Positions 35,540 to 45,073 are shown, counted from the first letter of the stretch. The stretch: 64,000 nucleotides of DNA from Lachnospiraceae bacterium (GCA_015057115.1 SVEZ01000008.1:1-64000), one strand, 5' to 3'. A program made the numbers and translations. Notes: generated by a model not told the origin, from the sequence alone.

Positions 35540-37987
35540 CTACTGTATCGGTTTCAACTCCCAAATCTCATCCACATACTCCTGAATGGTTCTGTCGGAA
35601 GAGAACTTACCGGAGCAAGCCGTGTTCATAATCGCCATTTTTGCCCACTTCTTCTCATCCTGATAGTAAGCATTTATCTTCTCCTGAGCCTGTCTGTAAG
35701 ACTCAAAATCCTTCAGAATGAAGTAAGTATCCGCAAACATGGAGCTCTTGGTATTCAACAATGAATCATATACTCTACGGAACAATTCCGTATCACTGCC
35801 GGAAAATCTTCCGTTAATCAACTGCATAACCACTCTTCGCACATTAGGATCCGTATTAAAAACTTCCATGGGATCGTAATCCCGTACTCGCTCATGTTCA
35901 ATAACCTCTTCTGCGCTCATACCAAAGATAACTGCATTTTCTTCTCCCATCTCTTCCACCATTTCCACGTTGGCACCGTCCATGGTTCCGATGGTAACAG
36001 CTCCGTTTAACATGAACTTCATGTTTCCGGTTCCGGAAGCTTCCTTGCTGGCGGTTGAAATCTGCTCGCTCACATCTGCTGCCGCAAACAAAAGCTCCGC
36101 ATTGGAAACCTTGTAGTCCTCAATAAATACTACCTTCAGTTTTCCTTTAATGGCCGGATCGTGATTCACCACATCTCCCACCGCATTAATCAGCTTAATG
36201 GTAAGTTTTGCATTCTCATACCCCGCAGCCGCTTTTGCACCGAAGATAAAGGTTCTTGGATAAAAGTCCATATCCGGGTGCTCCAGCAACTCATTATACA
36301 AGTGGATAACATGTAGAATATTGAGCAACTGACGTTTATACTCATGCAAACGTTTTGCCTGCACGTCAAAAATAGATCTGGGATCTACCTCGATGCCGTT
36401 ATGCTGGCGAATGTATTCTGCCATGCGAACCTTATTCTTATATTTAATGTTCATGAATTCCTGCTGGGCTTTTTCGTCGTCAGCATAAACCTTCAATTTA
36501 TTTAATTGGGACAAATCCGTAATCCATTCATCACCAATGTGATCGGTAATCCATTCTGCCAGCAAAGGATTTCCATGCGCCAAAAATCTTCTCTGGGTGA
36601 TACCGTTGGTTTTATTGGAAAACTTATCCGGCATCATTTCATAGAAGTCCTTTAATTCCCGTTTTTTCAAAATCTCCGTGTGCAGTCTTGCCACACCGTT
36701 GACGGAATGGCCTCCTACAATAGCCAGGTTTGCCATACGTACCATGCCGTCATAGATAATAGCCATATTCCGCACTTTATCTCCATCCGACGGGTATTTT
36801 TCTTCTATGCGAAGAAGGAACCGACGGTTAATCTCCTCCACAATCTGATAGATTCGCGGAAGCAATCTGGAGAAAATATCAATCGGCCATTTTTCCAACG
36901 CTTCGGACATAATGGTATGGTTGGTGTAAGCACAGGTCTTTCTTGTAACCTCCCATGCTTCATCCCAGCTTAAGCCTTCATCGTCCATTAAAATACGCAT
37001 CAGCTCCGCAACCGCTACCGTTGGGTGAGTATCGTTCATCTGAACAGCCACTTTCTCATAGAGACGACGAATATCCGGATGATTCTTCTTGTATTTCTGC
37101 ACAATTCGCTGCAAGGATGCAGATACGAAGAAATACTGCTGTTTTAATCGAAGTTCTTTTCCGAAAATGTGATTATCATTGGGGTAAAGCACGTCTACCA
37201 GTGTTTTTGCCAGATTTTCCTGGGACACTGCAGACATATAGTCTCCCTTGTCAAAAGAGGAAAGCTGGAACTCTTCCATAGGCTCCGCATCCCAAATCAT
37301 CAAACTGTTTACAACTCCGTTATTATATCCCAAAATAGGCATATCATACGGGATTGCCCGAACTGCCTGATAGTTTTCATGAATGAATCTGGTTTTTCCG
37401 TCCGGCAAACGCTCGGAACGGATATTTCCGCCAAAACTTACAGTCATGGAATGTTCGCTTCGTTTTAACTCAAATGGATATCCGTCTTTTAACCAGTTAT
37501 CCGGCACTTCCACCTGATAACCGTTCTCAATTTTCTGTTTAAACATTCCGTAATGATAACGAATACCACAGCCGTAAGCCGGGTAGCCTAAGGTTGATAA
37601 GGAATCCAAAAAGCATGCCGCCAATCGACCCAAACCACCGTTTCCAAGGGCCGGATCCGGCTCCTCATCCTCGATAACATTTAAGTCAAAGCCCAGCTCA
37701 TCCATTACTTCTTTCACCTGCTCATAAGCCCTTAAGTTAATCAGGTTATTTCCCAGGGCGCGCCCCATCAAAAACTCCATGGACATGTAATACACCGTCT
37801 TTAAGTCCTGCTCCTCTGTCTTTTTCTGGGTGTCCATCCATTGATCAATGATGACCTCCTTCACCGCATAACACAGTGCCTGAAAAATCTCCTGATTGCT
37901 GGCTTCCTCTAAATTCTTACGGTACAGCACCTTTATATTATCTTCGATACTTTTTTTAAGTGCTTTTTTTGAAAATGCCTGATTCAT
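35540..37987 (-). CDS. glgP: Glycogen/maltodextrin phosphorylase
   Basis: 815 residues, GT35 family. Phosphorolysis of alpha-1,4-glucan to glucose 1-phosphate. Signatures: EDEEPDPALGNGGLGRLAACFLD split near residues 105-125, KTNGITQRRFLAHGNPLL, and the PLP-lysine segment EASGTGNMKFMLNGAVTIGT (about 650-670) followed by DGANVEM. Strong ribosome site GAGGAGGTAAACA before ATG. No other glycogen genes adjoin it. Confidence 0.95.
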   Translation of the reverse strand: MNQAFSKKALKKSIEDNIKVLYRKNLEEASNQEIFQALCYAVKEVIIDQWMDTQKKTEEQDLKTVYYMSMEFLMGRALGNNLINLRAYEQVKEVMDELGFDLNVIEDEEPDPALGNGGLGRLAACFLDSLSTLGYPAYGCGIRYHYGMFKQKIENGYQVEVPDNWLKDGYPFELKRSEHSMTVSFGGNIRSERLPDGKTRFIHENYQAVRAIPYDMPILGYNNGVVNSLMIWDAEPMEEFQLSSFDKGDYMSAVSQENLAKTLVDVLYPNDNHIFGKELRLKQQYFFVSASLQRIVQKYKKNHPDIRRLYEKVAVQMNDTHPTVAVAELMRILMDDEGLSWDEAWEVTRKTCAYTNHTIMSEALEKWPIDIFSRLLPRIYQIVEEINRRFLLRIEEKYPSDGDKVRNMAIIYDGMVRMANLAIVGGHSVNGVARLHTEILKKRELKDFYEMMPDKFSNKTNGITQRRFLAHGNPLLAEWITDHIGDEWITDLSQLNKLKVYADDEKAQQEFMNIKYKNKVRMAEYIRQHNGIEVDPRSIFDVQAKRLHEYKRQLLNILHVIHLYNELLEHPDMDFYPRTFIFGAKAAAGYENAKLTIKLINAVGDVVNHDPAIKGKLKVVFIEDYKVSNAELLFAAADVSEQISTASKEASGTGNMKFMLNGAVTIGTMDGANVEMVEEMGEENAVIFGMSAEEVIEHERVRDYDPMEVFNTDPNVRRVVMQLINGRFSGSDTELFRRVYDSLLNTKSSMFADTYFILKDFESYRQAQEKINAYYQDEKKWAKMAIMNTACSGKFSSDRTIQEYVDEIWELKPIQ

Positions 37988-38036
37988 TGTTTACCTCCTC
38001 TTTTTAAGAGTACCCTTAAATCCCCGACCATATGAC

Positions 38037-38076
38037 AAAAATGGATATTTCGCTGCTCCCGCAACGAAATATCCAT
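38037..38076 (-). terminator. Terminator of ileS
   Basis: 12-bp stem ATGGATATTTCG / CGAAATATCCAT with a 12-nt loop, then TTTTTGTC on the minus strand, just after the ileS stop. Confidence 0.85.
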
Positions 38077-38097
38077 TTTGTACGCAACCGGAGACTC

Positions 38098-41000
38098 TTA
38101 GAGCTTACTTACTCCAAGTGTAACATCTTCTCCGTTAATTTTCCATGCTTTTGTATAGCCAATTTGTGATTTTTCTATTAATTCTTCACCCAATACCTCA
38201 GAAAGAATGTCATTGCCATACTTCGCAAAGATTTCTGCACATTTTCCTTCTGCCTCGTAGGAAACCTTAATGCGGTCTGTTACCTCAAAGTCTGCTTCCT
38301 TACGCATGGTCTGAATCTTGCTGACAATCTCACGCACAAAGCCTTCTTCCAAAAGTTCTTTCGTAAGGTTGCAGTCAAGAACTACGGTAATGTCCATATC
38401 ATTTTCGGTCATATAGCCTTCCATCTGGGTCATGGTAATAAGAAGATCTTCTTCTGTTAATTTAACCTCGCCGCCGCAAAGAGTAAGAACACCTTCCCGT
38501 TTCAGCTCAGCCATTGCTTCGTTTCCGTTGATCTCCTTTAATTCCTTCTGAATGTTGCCAAGCATCTTTCCGTATTTTGGTCCTACGGTCTTAAGCTGTG
38601 GCTTGAAGGTATAGTCGGTAAATGCACTGACGTCATCCTTGAATTCTACATTTTTCACATTCAATTCTTCTGCAATAATGTCTACATAGAAAGCGTTCAG
38701 GCTGTTTGCCGCTTTTACAAACATGTTACCGATTGGCTGACGGTTCTTGATATTGGCTGCATTTCTGGCTGCACGTCCCATAACAACCACCTTCAGAACC
38801 ATATCCATGTTGTCTTCCAATTCTTTGTCGATGTATGACTCATTCGCAACCGGGAAGTCACAAAGATGGATACTTTCCATTGCATCCTTATCAATGCTTC
38901 TTACCAGGTTCTGGTAAATCTCCTCTGTCATAAACGGAATCATCGGAGCAGACAACTTGCTGACGGTAACCAATGCGGTATACAGCGTCATATAAGCGTT
39001 AATCTTATCCTGTTCCATTCCTTTTGCCCAGAAACGTTCACGAGAACGTCTTACATACCAGTTACTCATATCGTCTACGAATTCCTGTAATGCTCTTGCG
39101 GTCTCCGGAATACGATAGTTGCCGAGATTCTCATCTACAGTCTTGATTAAGGTATTTAATTTACTGAGCAACCACTTGTCCATAACGGATAATTTATCAT
39201 AATCCAGACTGTACTTGGTGGCATCAAATTCATCAATATTTGCATACAGTACGAAGAATGCGTAGGTATTCCATAAGGTACCCATGAATTTACGCTGTCC
39301 TTCCGCTACCGCATCACCATGGAAACGGTTCGGCAACCATGGTGCAGAGTTAATGTAGAAGTACCAGCGAATAGCATCTGCGCCATATTTTTCCAATGCC
39401 TCGAAAGGATCCACCGCATTTCCCTTGGACTTACTCATCTTCTGACCGTTCTCATCCTGCACGTGTCCCAAAACGATAACGTTCTTGTATGGAGACTTGT
39501 TAAATAACAGAGTAGAAACTGCCATCAAAGAGTGGAACCATCCACGGGTCTGATCCACTGCCTCGGAGATGAAGTCTGCCGGGAACTGTTTTTCAAACAA
39601 TTCCTTATTCTCAAAAGGATAGTGATACTGTGCAAAAGGCATTGCTCCGGAATCAAACCAGCAGTCCAAAACTTCCGGTACACGGTGCATGGTCTTTCCG
39701 CAATCCGGACATGCAAAGGTTACTTCATCAATAAACGGACGGTGCAGCTCAATCTTAGCATGCTCCTTCTTACCGCTTCTGTTTGCCAGTTCTTCACGGC
39801 TTCCAATACACTCTTTATGTCCGCAGTCTTCACACTCCCAGATATTCAGCGGAGTACCCCAGTAACGGTTTCTGGAAATTGCCCAATCCTGAATGTTTTC
39901 CAACCAGTTTCCAAAACGACCTTTTCCGATAGATTCCGGAATCCAGTTTACGGTGTTATTATTTCTGATTAAGTCCTCGCGAACCTTGGTTTCTTCAATA
40001 TACCAGGACTCACGTGCATAATAAATAAGCGGGCTGTCACATCTCCAGCAGTGGGGATACTCATGTTCAAATTTCGGTGCTTCAAACAGTTTGCCGTCTT
40101 TTTCCAGATCCTCTAAAATTACCGGATCTGCCTTTTTAACAAATAATCCTGCAAAAGGTGTATCCTCTGTCATTTCACCTTTTTCATTTACAAACTGTAC
40201 AAATGGAAAGTCGTATTTACGACAAACACGAGCATCGTCTTCACCGAATGCCGGTGCAGTATGTACGATTCCGGTACCATCGGACATGGTTACATAATCA
40301 TCGCACATTACATAGAATGCTTTCTTTTTCTGTTTATCAGCTACTTCCTTGGTAAATGCATAAAGAGGTTCGTATTCCTTGTACTCCAGCTCTTTTCCTG
40401 CAAATTTCTCTAATACTTCGTAAGCTTTGATACCTTCTTCTTCATTAGCCAGTTTGCCAAGTACAGTATCAAGCAAAGCTTCTGCCATATAATAGGTATA
40501 TCCGTCTGCCGCTTTTACCTTGCAATAGGTATCCTCTGGGTTAACAACCAAGCCTAAGTTGGACGGCAGTGTCCAAGGTGTGGTGGTCCATGCCAGGAAA
40601 TATGCATCTTCGCCTACTACCTTGAAACGTACAATTGCGGATTTCTCTTTTACCGTCTTATATCCCTGGGAAACCTCTGCCGTGGAAAGAGGAGTTCCAC
40701 AACGTGGGCAATAAGGAACAATCTTAAATCCCTTGTATAACAAGCCCTTATCCCAGATAGTCTTTAATGCCCACCACTCGGATTCAATATAATCATCATG
40801 GTAAGTTACATACGGATTCTCCATATCAGCCCAAAAACCTACAGTACTGGAGAAATCCTCCCACATTCCTTTGTATTTCCATACAGATTCCTTACATTTG
40901 TCAATGAAAGGCTCCATTCCGTACTCTTCAATCTGCTCTTTTCCATTTAAACCAAGAAGCTTCTCAACCTCTAATTCCACCGGAAGTCCGTGGGTATCCC

Positions 41001-41253
41001 ATCCGGCCTTTCTTGGAACCATTTTTCCCTTCATGGTCTGATATCTTGGAATCATATCTTTAATAACACGGGTAAGCACGTGTCCGATATGCGGTTTTCC
41101 GTTTGCTGTTGGCGGTCCGTCATAGAAGGTATAGGTTTCTCCCTCCTTACGGCTGTCCATACTCTTCTCAAAAATCTTCTCGTCCTTCCAGAACTGTTCT
41201 ACTTCTTTTTCCCTCTGAACAAAATTCAGATCTGTAGATACTTTCTTGTACAT
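38098..41253 (-). CDS. ileS: Isoleucyl-tRNA synthetase (long, type 2-like)
   Basis: 1051 residues. Class I signatures PPTANGKPHIGHVLTRVIKD (HIGH) and KMSKSKGNAVDPFEAL (KMSKS at about 600). GWDTHGLPVELEVEK and the length of over 1000 residues resemble the eukaryote-like type 2 IleRS, the form associated with natural mupirocin tolerance, rather than the roughly 930-residue type 1 enzyme. Editing CP1 domain lies between. Two CxxC pairs (CEDCGH and CPDCGK, about 475-515) suggest zinc binding inside the insert. Preceded by a T-box with an isoleucine codon. Confidence 0.95.
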   Translation of the reverse strand: MYKKVSTDLNFVQREKEVEQFWKDEKIFEKSMDSRKEGETYTFYDGPPTANGKPHIGHVLTRVIKDMIPRYQTMKGKMVPRKAGWDTHGLPVELEVEKLLGLNGKEQIEEYGMEPFIDKCKESVWKYKGMWEDFSSTVGFWADMENPYVTYHDDYIESEWWALKTIWDKGLLYKGFKIVPYCPRCGTPLSTAEVSQGYKTVKEKSAIVRFKVVGEDAYFLAWTTTPWTLPSNLGLVVNPEDTYCKVKAADGYTYYMAEALLDTVLGKLANEEEGIKAYEVLEKFAGKELEYKEYEPLYAFTKEVADKQKKKAFYVMCDDYVTMSDGTGIVHTAPAFGEDDARVCRKYDFPFVQFVNEKGEMTEDTPFAGLFVKKADPVILEDLEKDGKLFEAPKFEHEYPHCWRCDSPLIYYARESWYIEETKVREDLIRNNNTVNWIPESIGKGRFGNWLENIQDWAISRNRYWGTPLNIWECEDCGHKECIGSREELANRSGKKEHAKIELHRPFIDEVTFACPDCGKTMHRVPEVLDCWFDSGAMPFAQYHYPFENKELFEKQFPADFISEAVDQTRGWFHSLMAVSTLLFNKSPYKNVIVLGHVQDENGQKMSKSKGNAVDPFEALEKYGADAIRWYFYINSAPWLPNRFHGDAVAEGQRKFMGTLWNTYAFFVLYANIDEFDATKYSLDYDKLSVMDKWLLSKLNTLIKTVDENLGNYRIPETARALQEFVDDMSNWYVRRSRERFWAKGMEQDKINAYMTLYTALVTVSKLSAPMIPFMTEEIYQNLVRSIDKDAMESIHLCDFPVANESYIDKELEDNMDMVLKVVVMGRAARNAANIKNRQPIGNMFVKAANSLNAFYVDIIAEELNVKNVEFKDDVSAFTDYTFKPQLKTVGPKYGKMLGNIQKELKEINGNEAMAELKREGVLTLCGGEVKLTEEDLLITMTQMEGYMTENDMDITVVLDCNLTKELLEEGFVREIVSKIQTMRKEADFEVTDRIKVSYEAEGKCAEIFAKYGNDILSEVLGEELIEKSQIGYTKAWKINGEDVTLGVSKL

Positions 41254-41298
41254 ATTCTCCTACCTTTCTGTTCTATGCTACCGCTTTTAACGCGGCAA

Positions 41299-41338
41299 AA
41301 AGTTAAGGCGTTCATCCCAGTAAAAGGAATGAACGCCT
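41299..41338 (-). terminator. T-box terminator hairpin of ileS
   Basis: 10-bp stem AGGCGTTCAT / ATGAACGCCT (41306-41315 and 41329-41338) with AACTTTTTG after it on the minus strand. Forms when tRNA-Ile is charged; about 45 nt upstream of the ileS start. Confidence 0.85.
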
Positions 41339-41586
41339 AAAAAGTTTCACAACCACCTGTTACTGCCATACTTAGACATGCCGTGGCACTCTGCCATCTC
41401 AGCACAATCTGCATACGTGTCCCGGTTAACGGTGGAATGCCGGCAACGCCTACTACCCTATGGGTTCGGGTTGCAACTCAGAAGTGATTTTCCATGCCCG
41501 CCTACTTGTACCGGCTCTCACCATCCCGGCTCGCTCAAAGCTTCACCATGGCATGTACTGTCTTCGTCATCGTTTTTGTCTATACT
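41339..41586 (-). promoter_or_regulatory. T-box leader of ileS, isoleucine specifier ATC
   Basis: Minus-strand leader with typical T-box parts: Stem I including GAGCGAGCCGGGATGGTGAG and its AG-bulge/loop, the specifier region AAAATCACTTCTGAGTTGC with codon ATC (41488-41486) for isoleucine, a Stem III region with GAGTGGCAC-like pairing (GGCAGAGTGCC), and the antiterminator/T-box bulge region AACAGGTGGTTGTGAAAC at about 41341-41361. Uncharged tRNA-Ile would bind and stop terminator formation. The specifier agrees with the gene controlled. Stem boundaries are by eye. Confidence 0.88.
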
Positions 41587-41592
41587 CTAATA

Positions 41593-41621
41593 ATTATAGG
41601 AGTTTCCGGCATCAGTGTCAA
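41593..41621 (-). promoter_or_regulatory. Consensus sigma-A promoter of the ileS T-box
   Basis: Minus strand TTGACA (41616-41621), 17-nt spacer, TATAAT (41593-41598): both hexamers perfect. Transcript start expected near 41586. Confidence 0.85.
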
Positions 41622-41732
41622 GGGGAAATCTTGGTTTGTTGCCGGGTGTACACTGCCGGCGGAGATAGATTGTGTCACAATTACCAGGTCGGTGGACTCC
41701 GCATCACCCATTTTCTCTTAATCGCTATTTGG

Positions 41733-41815
41733 GTAGTACAAATCTCCCGGATTTCTTCCCCATATCCGTTTTTTGCATTTGAGGTAGCATAAATCTCTCC
41801 GGTTTCTTCCCCATA
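41733..41815. repeat. Imperfect tandem duplication in the ileS upstream region
   Basis: Two units share GTAGTACAAATCTC / GTAGCATAAATCTC followed by a C(C)GG-TTTCTTCCCCATAT block, about 54 bp apart. No open frame. Together with the inverted-repeat element it makes up most of the 370-bp non-coding stretch between the ileS promoter and the oxidoreductase terminator; the rest (about 41622-41732 and 41921-41985) shows nothing recognised. Confidence 0.5.
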
Positions 41816-41853
41816 TTTAATGTTTGGGGAAGGCTTTGCACTTTTTTTTACAT

Positions 41854-41920
41854 GTAAAGTGAAATTTTAAATTCCGCTATTTCAGAGGGCAAAAGTGGAA
41901 TTTACTTTTTCATTTGACCA
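41854..41920. repeat. Short inverted-repeat element, copy 1 (67 bp)
   Basis: Starts GTAAAGTGAAATTTTAAATT and ends TTTTTCATTTGACCA; the two ends are imperfect inverted repeats (TAAATTCCgCT with AGtGGAATTTA inside). A second copy, identical except for a 12-bp insertion, lies at 46466-46544. Too small to encode a protein; resembles a MITE or the remnant terminus of an insertion sequence. Confidence 0.7.
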
Positions 41921-41985
41921 AAAAAAAACAAAAACTACCTTCCCATTAAAAATCATTTCATAACTCCCCCCATAATACTATGCTT

Positions 41986-42031
41986 AAAATAAAGAAGCGA
42001 GGCATCGTAACTTACTTACGAACCTCGCTTC
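41986..42031 (-). terminator. Terminator of the multi-module oxidoreductase gene
   Basis: 9-bp stem GAAGCGAGG / CCTCGCTTC with a 20-nt loop, followed by TTTATTTT on the minus strand, 33 nt after the stop codon. Confidence 0.8.
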
Positions 42032-42064
42032 CTATTATTTATCTTGTGTTTTTTGTTCTGATTT

Positions 42065-44908
42065 TTATTTCTTTAACCATGCAGTTTCCTTCGGGGTCTT
42101 CTTTACAAACGGTCTCTTGATTGCCTGCTTTGCACCGTTCGGAAGAATGTATTTCAGTTTTTCCTCCGCCTTACGCATGGTGGATGCATCCGGGTTATCA
42201 CGTGTAAGCTTGATAGCATCAAACTCGCAACGGGTAGTACATAATCCGCATCCGATACACTTATTCGGGTCTACGATGGAAGCACCGCATCCAAGACAAC
42301 GTGCTGTTTCCGCTTTTACCTGTTCCTCGGTAAAGGTCAGCTTCGTGTCGCGGAAAGTAAGCTTTCCATCTTCTGCCTTCTTATATTTTGCTGTCTGTCT
42401 TCCGGTGTTGTCATAGTTCTCCACCAGGATATCGTCCTTATCCAACTCGATAAAGTAGTTCGGATCACGACCGATGGTAAGAGAAGAATGCGGCTGCACA
42501 AATCTGTGAATGGAGATGGCACCCTCTTTACCGCAAGCAATGGCGTCGATAGCAAAACGCGGTCCGTAGAACATATCTCCTCCAACAAAGATATCCGGAA
42601 CAGTGGTCTGGAAGGTGATCTTGTCCGCCACTGGAGCCGGTCCCTTAAATTCAACGGCTTCGCCATCCAGCAAGTTGCCCCACTCGGTGCACTGTCCAAC
42701 AGAAAGAATGACATTGGAACACTCGATGGTCATGGTCTCTTCTTCATTATATTTCGGATCAAAACGACCTTCCGCATTCTTGACCTGTGTACACTTCTTA
42801 AATACGATTCCGGTTACCTTTCCGCTCTCGGTGAGGATTTCCTTCGGTCCCCATCCGCCTGCGAATTCGATTCCTTCGGATTCCGCAAGCTCGATCTCTT
42901 CCGGTAAAGCCGGCATGATATCGCGGGTTTCCAGAGAAACCTGTGTAACCTTCGGGGAGCCGCAACGGATAGCGGTACGGGATACATCGATCGCCACGTT
43001 ACCTCCACCGATCACTACGGTGTCACCGTTAAGCTTGTAGGACTCATCATCGATTACGGTATGAAGTAAGTCCACACCTTTCATAACGCCCTCGGCATCC
43101 TCGCCCGGAACGTTGATTCCGCGTCCGCCCTGACAACCGATCGCAATGTAAAATGCCTTGTAACCTTCTTCACGAAGTTTTTTGATGGTGATGTCTTTTC
43201 CCACTTCCACGCCAAGGCGAACGTCAACGCCCATCTTGCGAAGCACATCCACCTCTGCCTCGATCACATCTTTTTCCATAACAAAGGACGGGATACCGTA
43301 GGTAACCATTCCTCCCGGCTTCTTGTTTTTATCAAATAAGGTTGGTTTGTAACCTTTTTCTGCCAAATAGTATGCACAGGAAATACCTGCAGGGCCGGCT
43401 CCGATAATGGCAATCTTCTCATCGAAATCACCCAGAAGCTTCGGAACTACCTTCGGTGCCACGTACGGATTGTCACTCTTCATATCCTGCATGGCAATAA
43501 ACTTCTTAACTTCGTCGATTGCCAATGCCTCGTCGATGGTGCCACGGGTGCAGGCATCCTCACAACGACGGTTACATACGTGTCCGCAGACCGCCGGAAG
43601 CGGATTGTATTTCTTGATCAACGCAAGGGCTTCGGTATATCTTCCCTGGGCTGCCATTTTCAGATAACCCTGTACCGGAATGTGTGCCGGACAGGCGGTT
43701 TTACAAGGAGCAGTACCGGTCTTGTGGGTGTTGATACGGTTGATGTCACGATAATCCTCCGTCCACATTTCCTGAGACCACTTCTGCTCGCTTGGAAGCG
43801 GCATCTTCGGATACACAACTTCCGTTCCGTCTTTTTTACAGAGCTTCTGTCCCAGGGTTGCGGCTCCTGCCGGACAAACCTCCACACAACGTCCGCAGGC
43901 AACGCAGTTTTCCTTGTCTACGTGCGCAACGTATGCAGAACGGGACATATTCGGTGTATTGAATAACTGTGAAGTACGAAGTGCATAGCACACGTTTACG
44001 TTACAGTTACAGATCGCAAAGATTTTTTCCTCACCGTCAATATTGGTGATCTGATGTACAAAACCGTTATCCTCAGCTTTCTGGAGGATTTCCATTACCT
44101 CGTCACGGGTAATGTAGCGTCCGCCCTTGTTGGTTTCCACTACCCATTCCGCCATATCGCCTACTGCAATACACCAGCCTTCCGGATCGTCCGCACAGCC
44201 CTGATCAAAGGTCTTACGGGACTTTCTGCAGGAACAGGGAGATGCGGCATAGCGTCCCTCGTACTTGTCAAGCCAATGGGTGATATGCTCAAGGCTTGCA
44301 GAATTATTCTCCATGCCAATTGCTTTTTCCACCGGAATAACGTGCATTCCGACTCCGGCGCCACCCATGGGAACCATGTGGGTAAGACCTTCCAACGGAA
44401 TACGGCTCATACGCTCAAAAAACGCGCCGACTTCCGGATGCTTCTCGATCACATCAGGGTTCATATTTCCGAACTCTGCGGAACCCGGCACATACATGGG
44501 AAGTACGTACTGTCTTTCCCGCTTCGGATTCTCGTAGTTGTATTCGATAATGCCGTAATAAGCCATTTCATCCAGCTGCTTCTGCAATTCCTCATCCGAA
44601 TACTCCGGACAAAGAGCTTTGATCTGCGGAAACGTCTTCGGCTTCCGCTTTTCCAGCTTGATGGCGATCTCGCACTGCTCGTCGGTTACCAGATTATAAA
44701 TGCCCCAGTATTCCGGGCTTTCCTTGGTAATCTTTTCTTTTCCGAGCTTCACCGCAGCTCTGTCGGTGATAGCTTTTGCCAGTCTTGCCAGAGGCTCCCT
44801 AAAGGGTGCATCCATGTCCACACAATCCGGGATGATTCCGGCTCTCGGGTCCTTTTTGTTACGATTCGGATCCAGTGAATAAGGTGTCATCAAATCTTTC
44901 TGATTCAT
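42065..44908 (-). CDS. Multi-module Fe-S / FAD NAD(P)H oxidoreductase (GltD-like)
   Basis: 947 residues. Order: a unique N-terminal region (about 1-330) with cysteine groups CSCRKSRKTFDQGC and CNCNVNVC; a ferredoxin cluster CVACGRCVEVCP (about 334); the GltD-type N-terminal Fe-S domain CKTACPAHIPVQGYLKMA ... CGHVCNRRCEDAC; FAD site IAIIGAGPAGISCAYYLAEK (about 500); NAD(P) site VVIGGGNVAIDVSRTAIR (about 635); a closing GGDMFYGPRFAIDAIA; a C-terminal ferredoxin CIGCGLCTTRCEF (about 884). So it can pass electrons between a pyridine nucleotide and an unknown partner. Substrate not known. Single gene, divergent from an AraC regulator. ATG has GGGAGGAAAG upstream. Confidence 0.8.
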   Translation of the reverse strand: MNQKDLMTPYSLDPNRNKKDPRAGIIPDCVDMDAPFREPLARLAKAITDRAAVKLGKEKITKESPEYWGIYNLVTDEQCEIAIKLEKRKPKTFPQIKALCPEYSDEELQKQLDEMAYYGIIEYNYENPKRERQYVLPMYVPGSAEFGNMNPDVIEKHPEVGAFFERMSRIPLEGLTHMVPMGGAGVGMHVIPVEKAIGMENNSASLEHITHWLDKYEGRYAASPCSCRKSRKTFDQGCADDPEGWCIAVGDMAEWVVETNKGGRYITRDEVMEILQKAEDNGFVHQITNIDGEEKIFAICNCNVNVCYALRTSQLFNTPNMSRSAYVAHVDKENCVACGRCVEVCPAGAATLGQKLCKKDGTEVVYPKMPLPSEQKWSQEMWTEDYRDINRINTHKTGTAPCKTACPAHIPVQGYLKMAAQGRYTEALALIKKYNPLPAVCGHVCNRRCEDACTRGTIDEALAIDEVKKFIAMQDMKSDNPYVAPKVVPKLLGDFDEKIAIIGAGPAGISCAYYLAEKGYKPTLFDKNKKPGGMVTYGIPSFVMEKDVIEAEVDVLRKMGVDVRLGVEVGKDITIKKLREEGYKAFYIAIGCQGGRGINVPGEDAEGVMKGVDLLHTVIDDESYKLNGDTVVIGGGNVAIDVSRTAIRCGSPKVTQVSLETRDIMPALPEEIELAESEGIEFAGGWGPKEILTESGKVTGIVFKKCTQVKNAEGRFDPKYNEEETMTIECSNVILSVGQCTEWGNLLDGEAVEFKGPAPVADKITFQTTVPDIFVGGDMFYGPRFAIDAIACGKEGAISIHRFVQPHSSLTIGRDPNYFIELDKDDILVENYDNTGRQTAKYKKAEDGKLTFRDTKLTFTEEQVKAETARCLGCGASIVDPNKCIGCGLCTTRCEFDAIKLTRDNPDASTMRKAEEKLKYILPNGAKQAIKRPFVKKTPKETAWLKK

Positions 44909-45008
44909 ATTCTTTCCTCCCGCGTTTCTCGCGTAAACTCCCCTTCATGGGTGAGCTGTTTTCTGTTGTATATTAACTTAAATATAGCATTTTTTTATGC
45001 AGTATGAT

Positions 45009-45043
45009 ATTATAATCGTATACACTTTTATCACAATCGTATA
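45009..45043. promoter_or_regulatory. Direct repeat AATCGTATA x2, likely AraC operator over a divergent promoter
   Basis: AATCGTATA at 45014-45022 and 45035-45043, start-to-start 21 bp (two helical turns), in the 165-bp spacer between the oxidoreductase and araC-type genes. A minus-strand TATAAT sits at 45009-45014 next to the proximal site, and the distal site covers the corresponding -35 position. This is the normal layout for an AraC activator binding at its target promoter. A plus-strand TATAAT (45011-45016) overlaps. Confidence 0.6.
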
Positions 45044-45073
45044 AGTTCACGAAAGGTTCGTAAGGAGTTTCCT

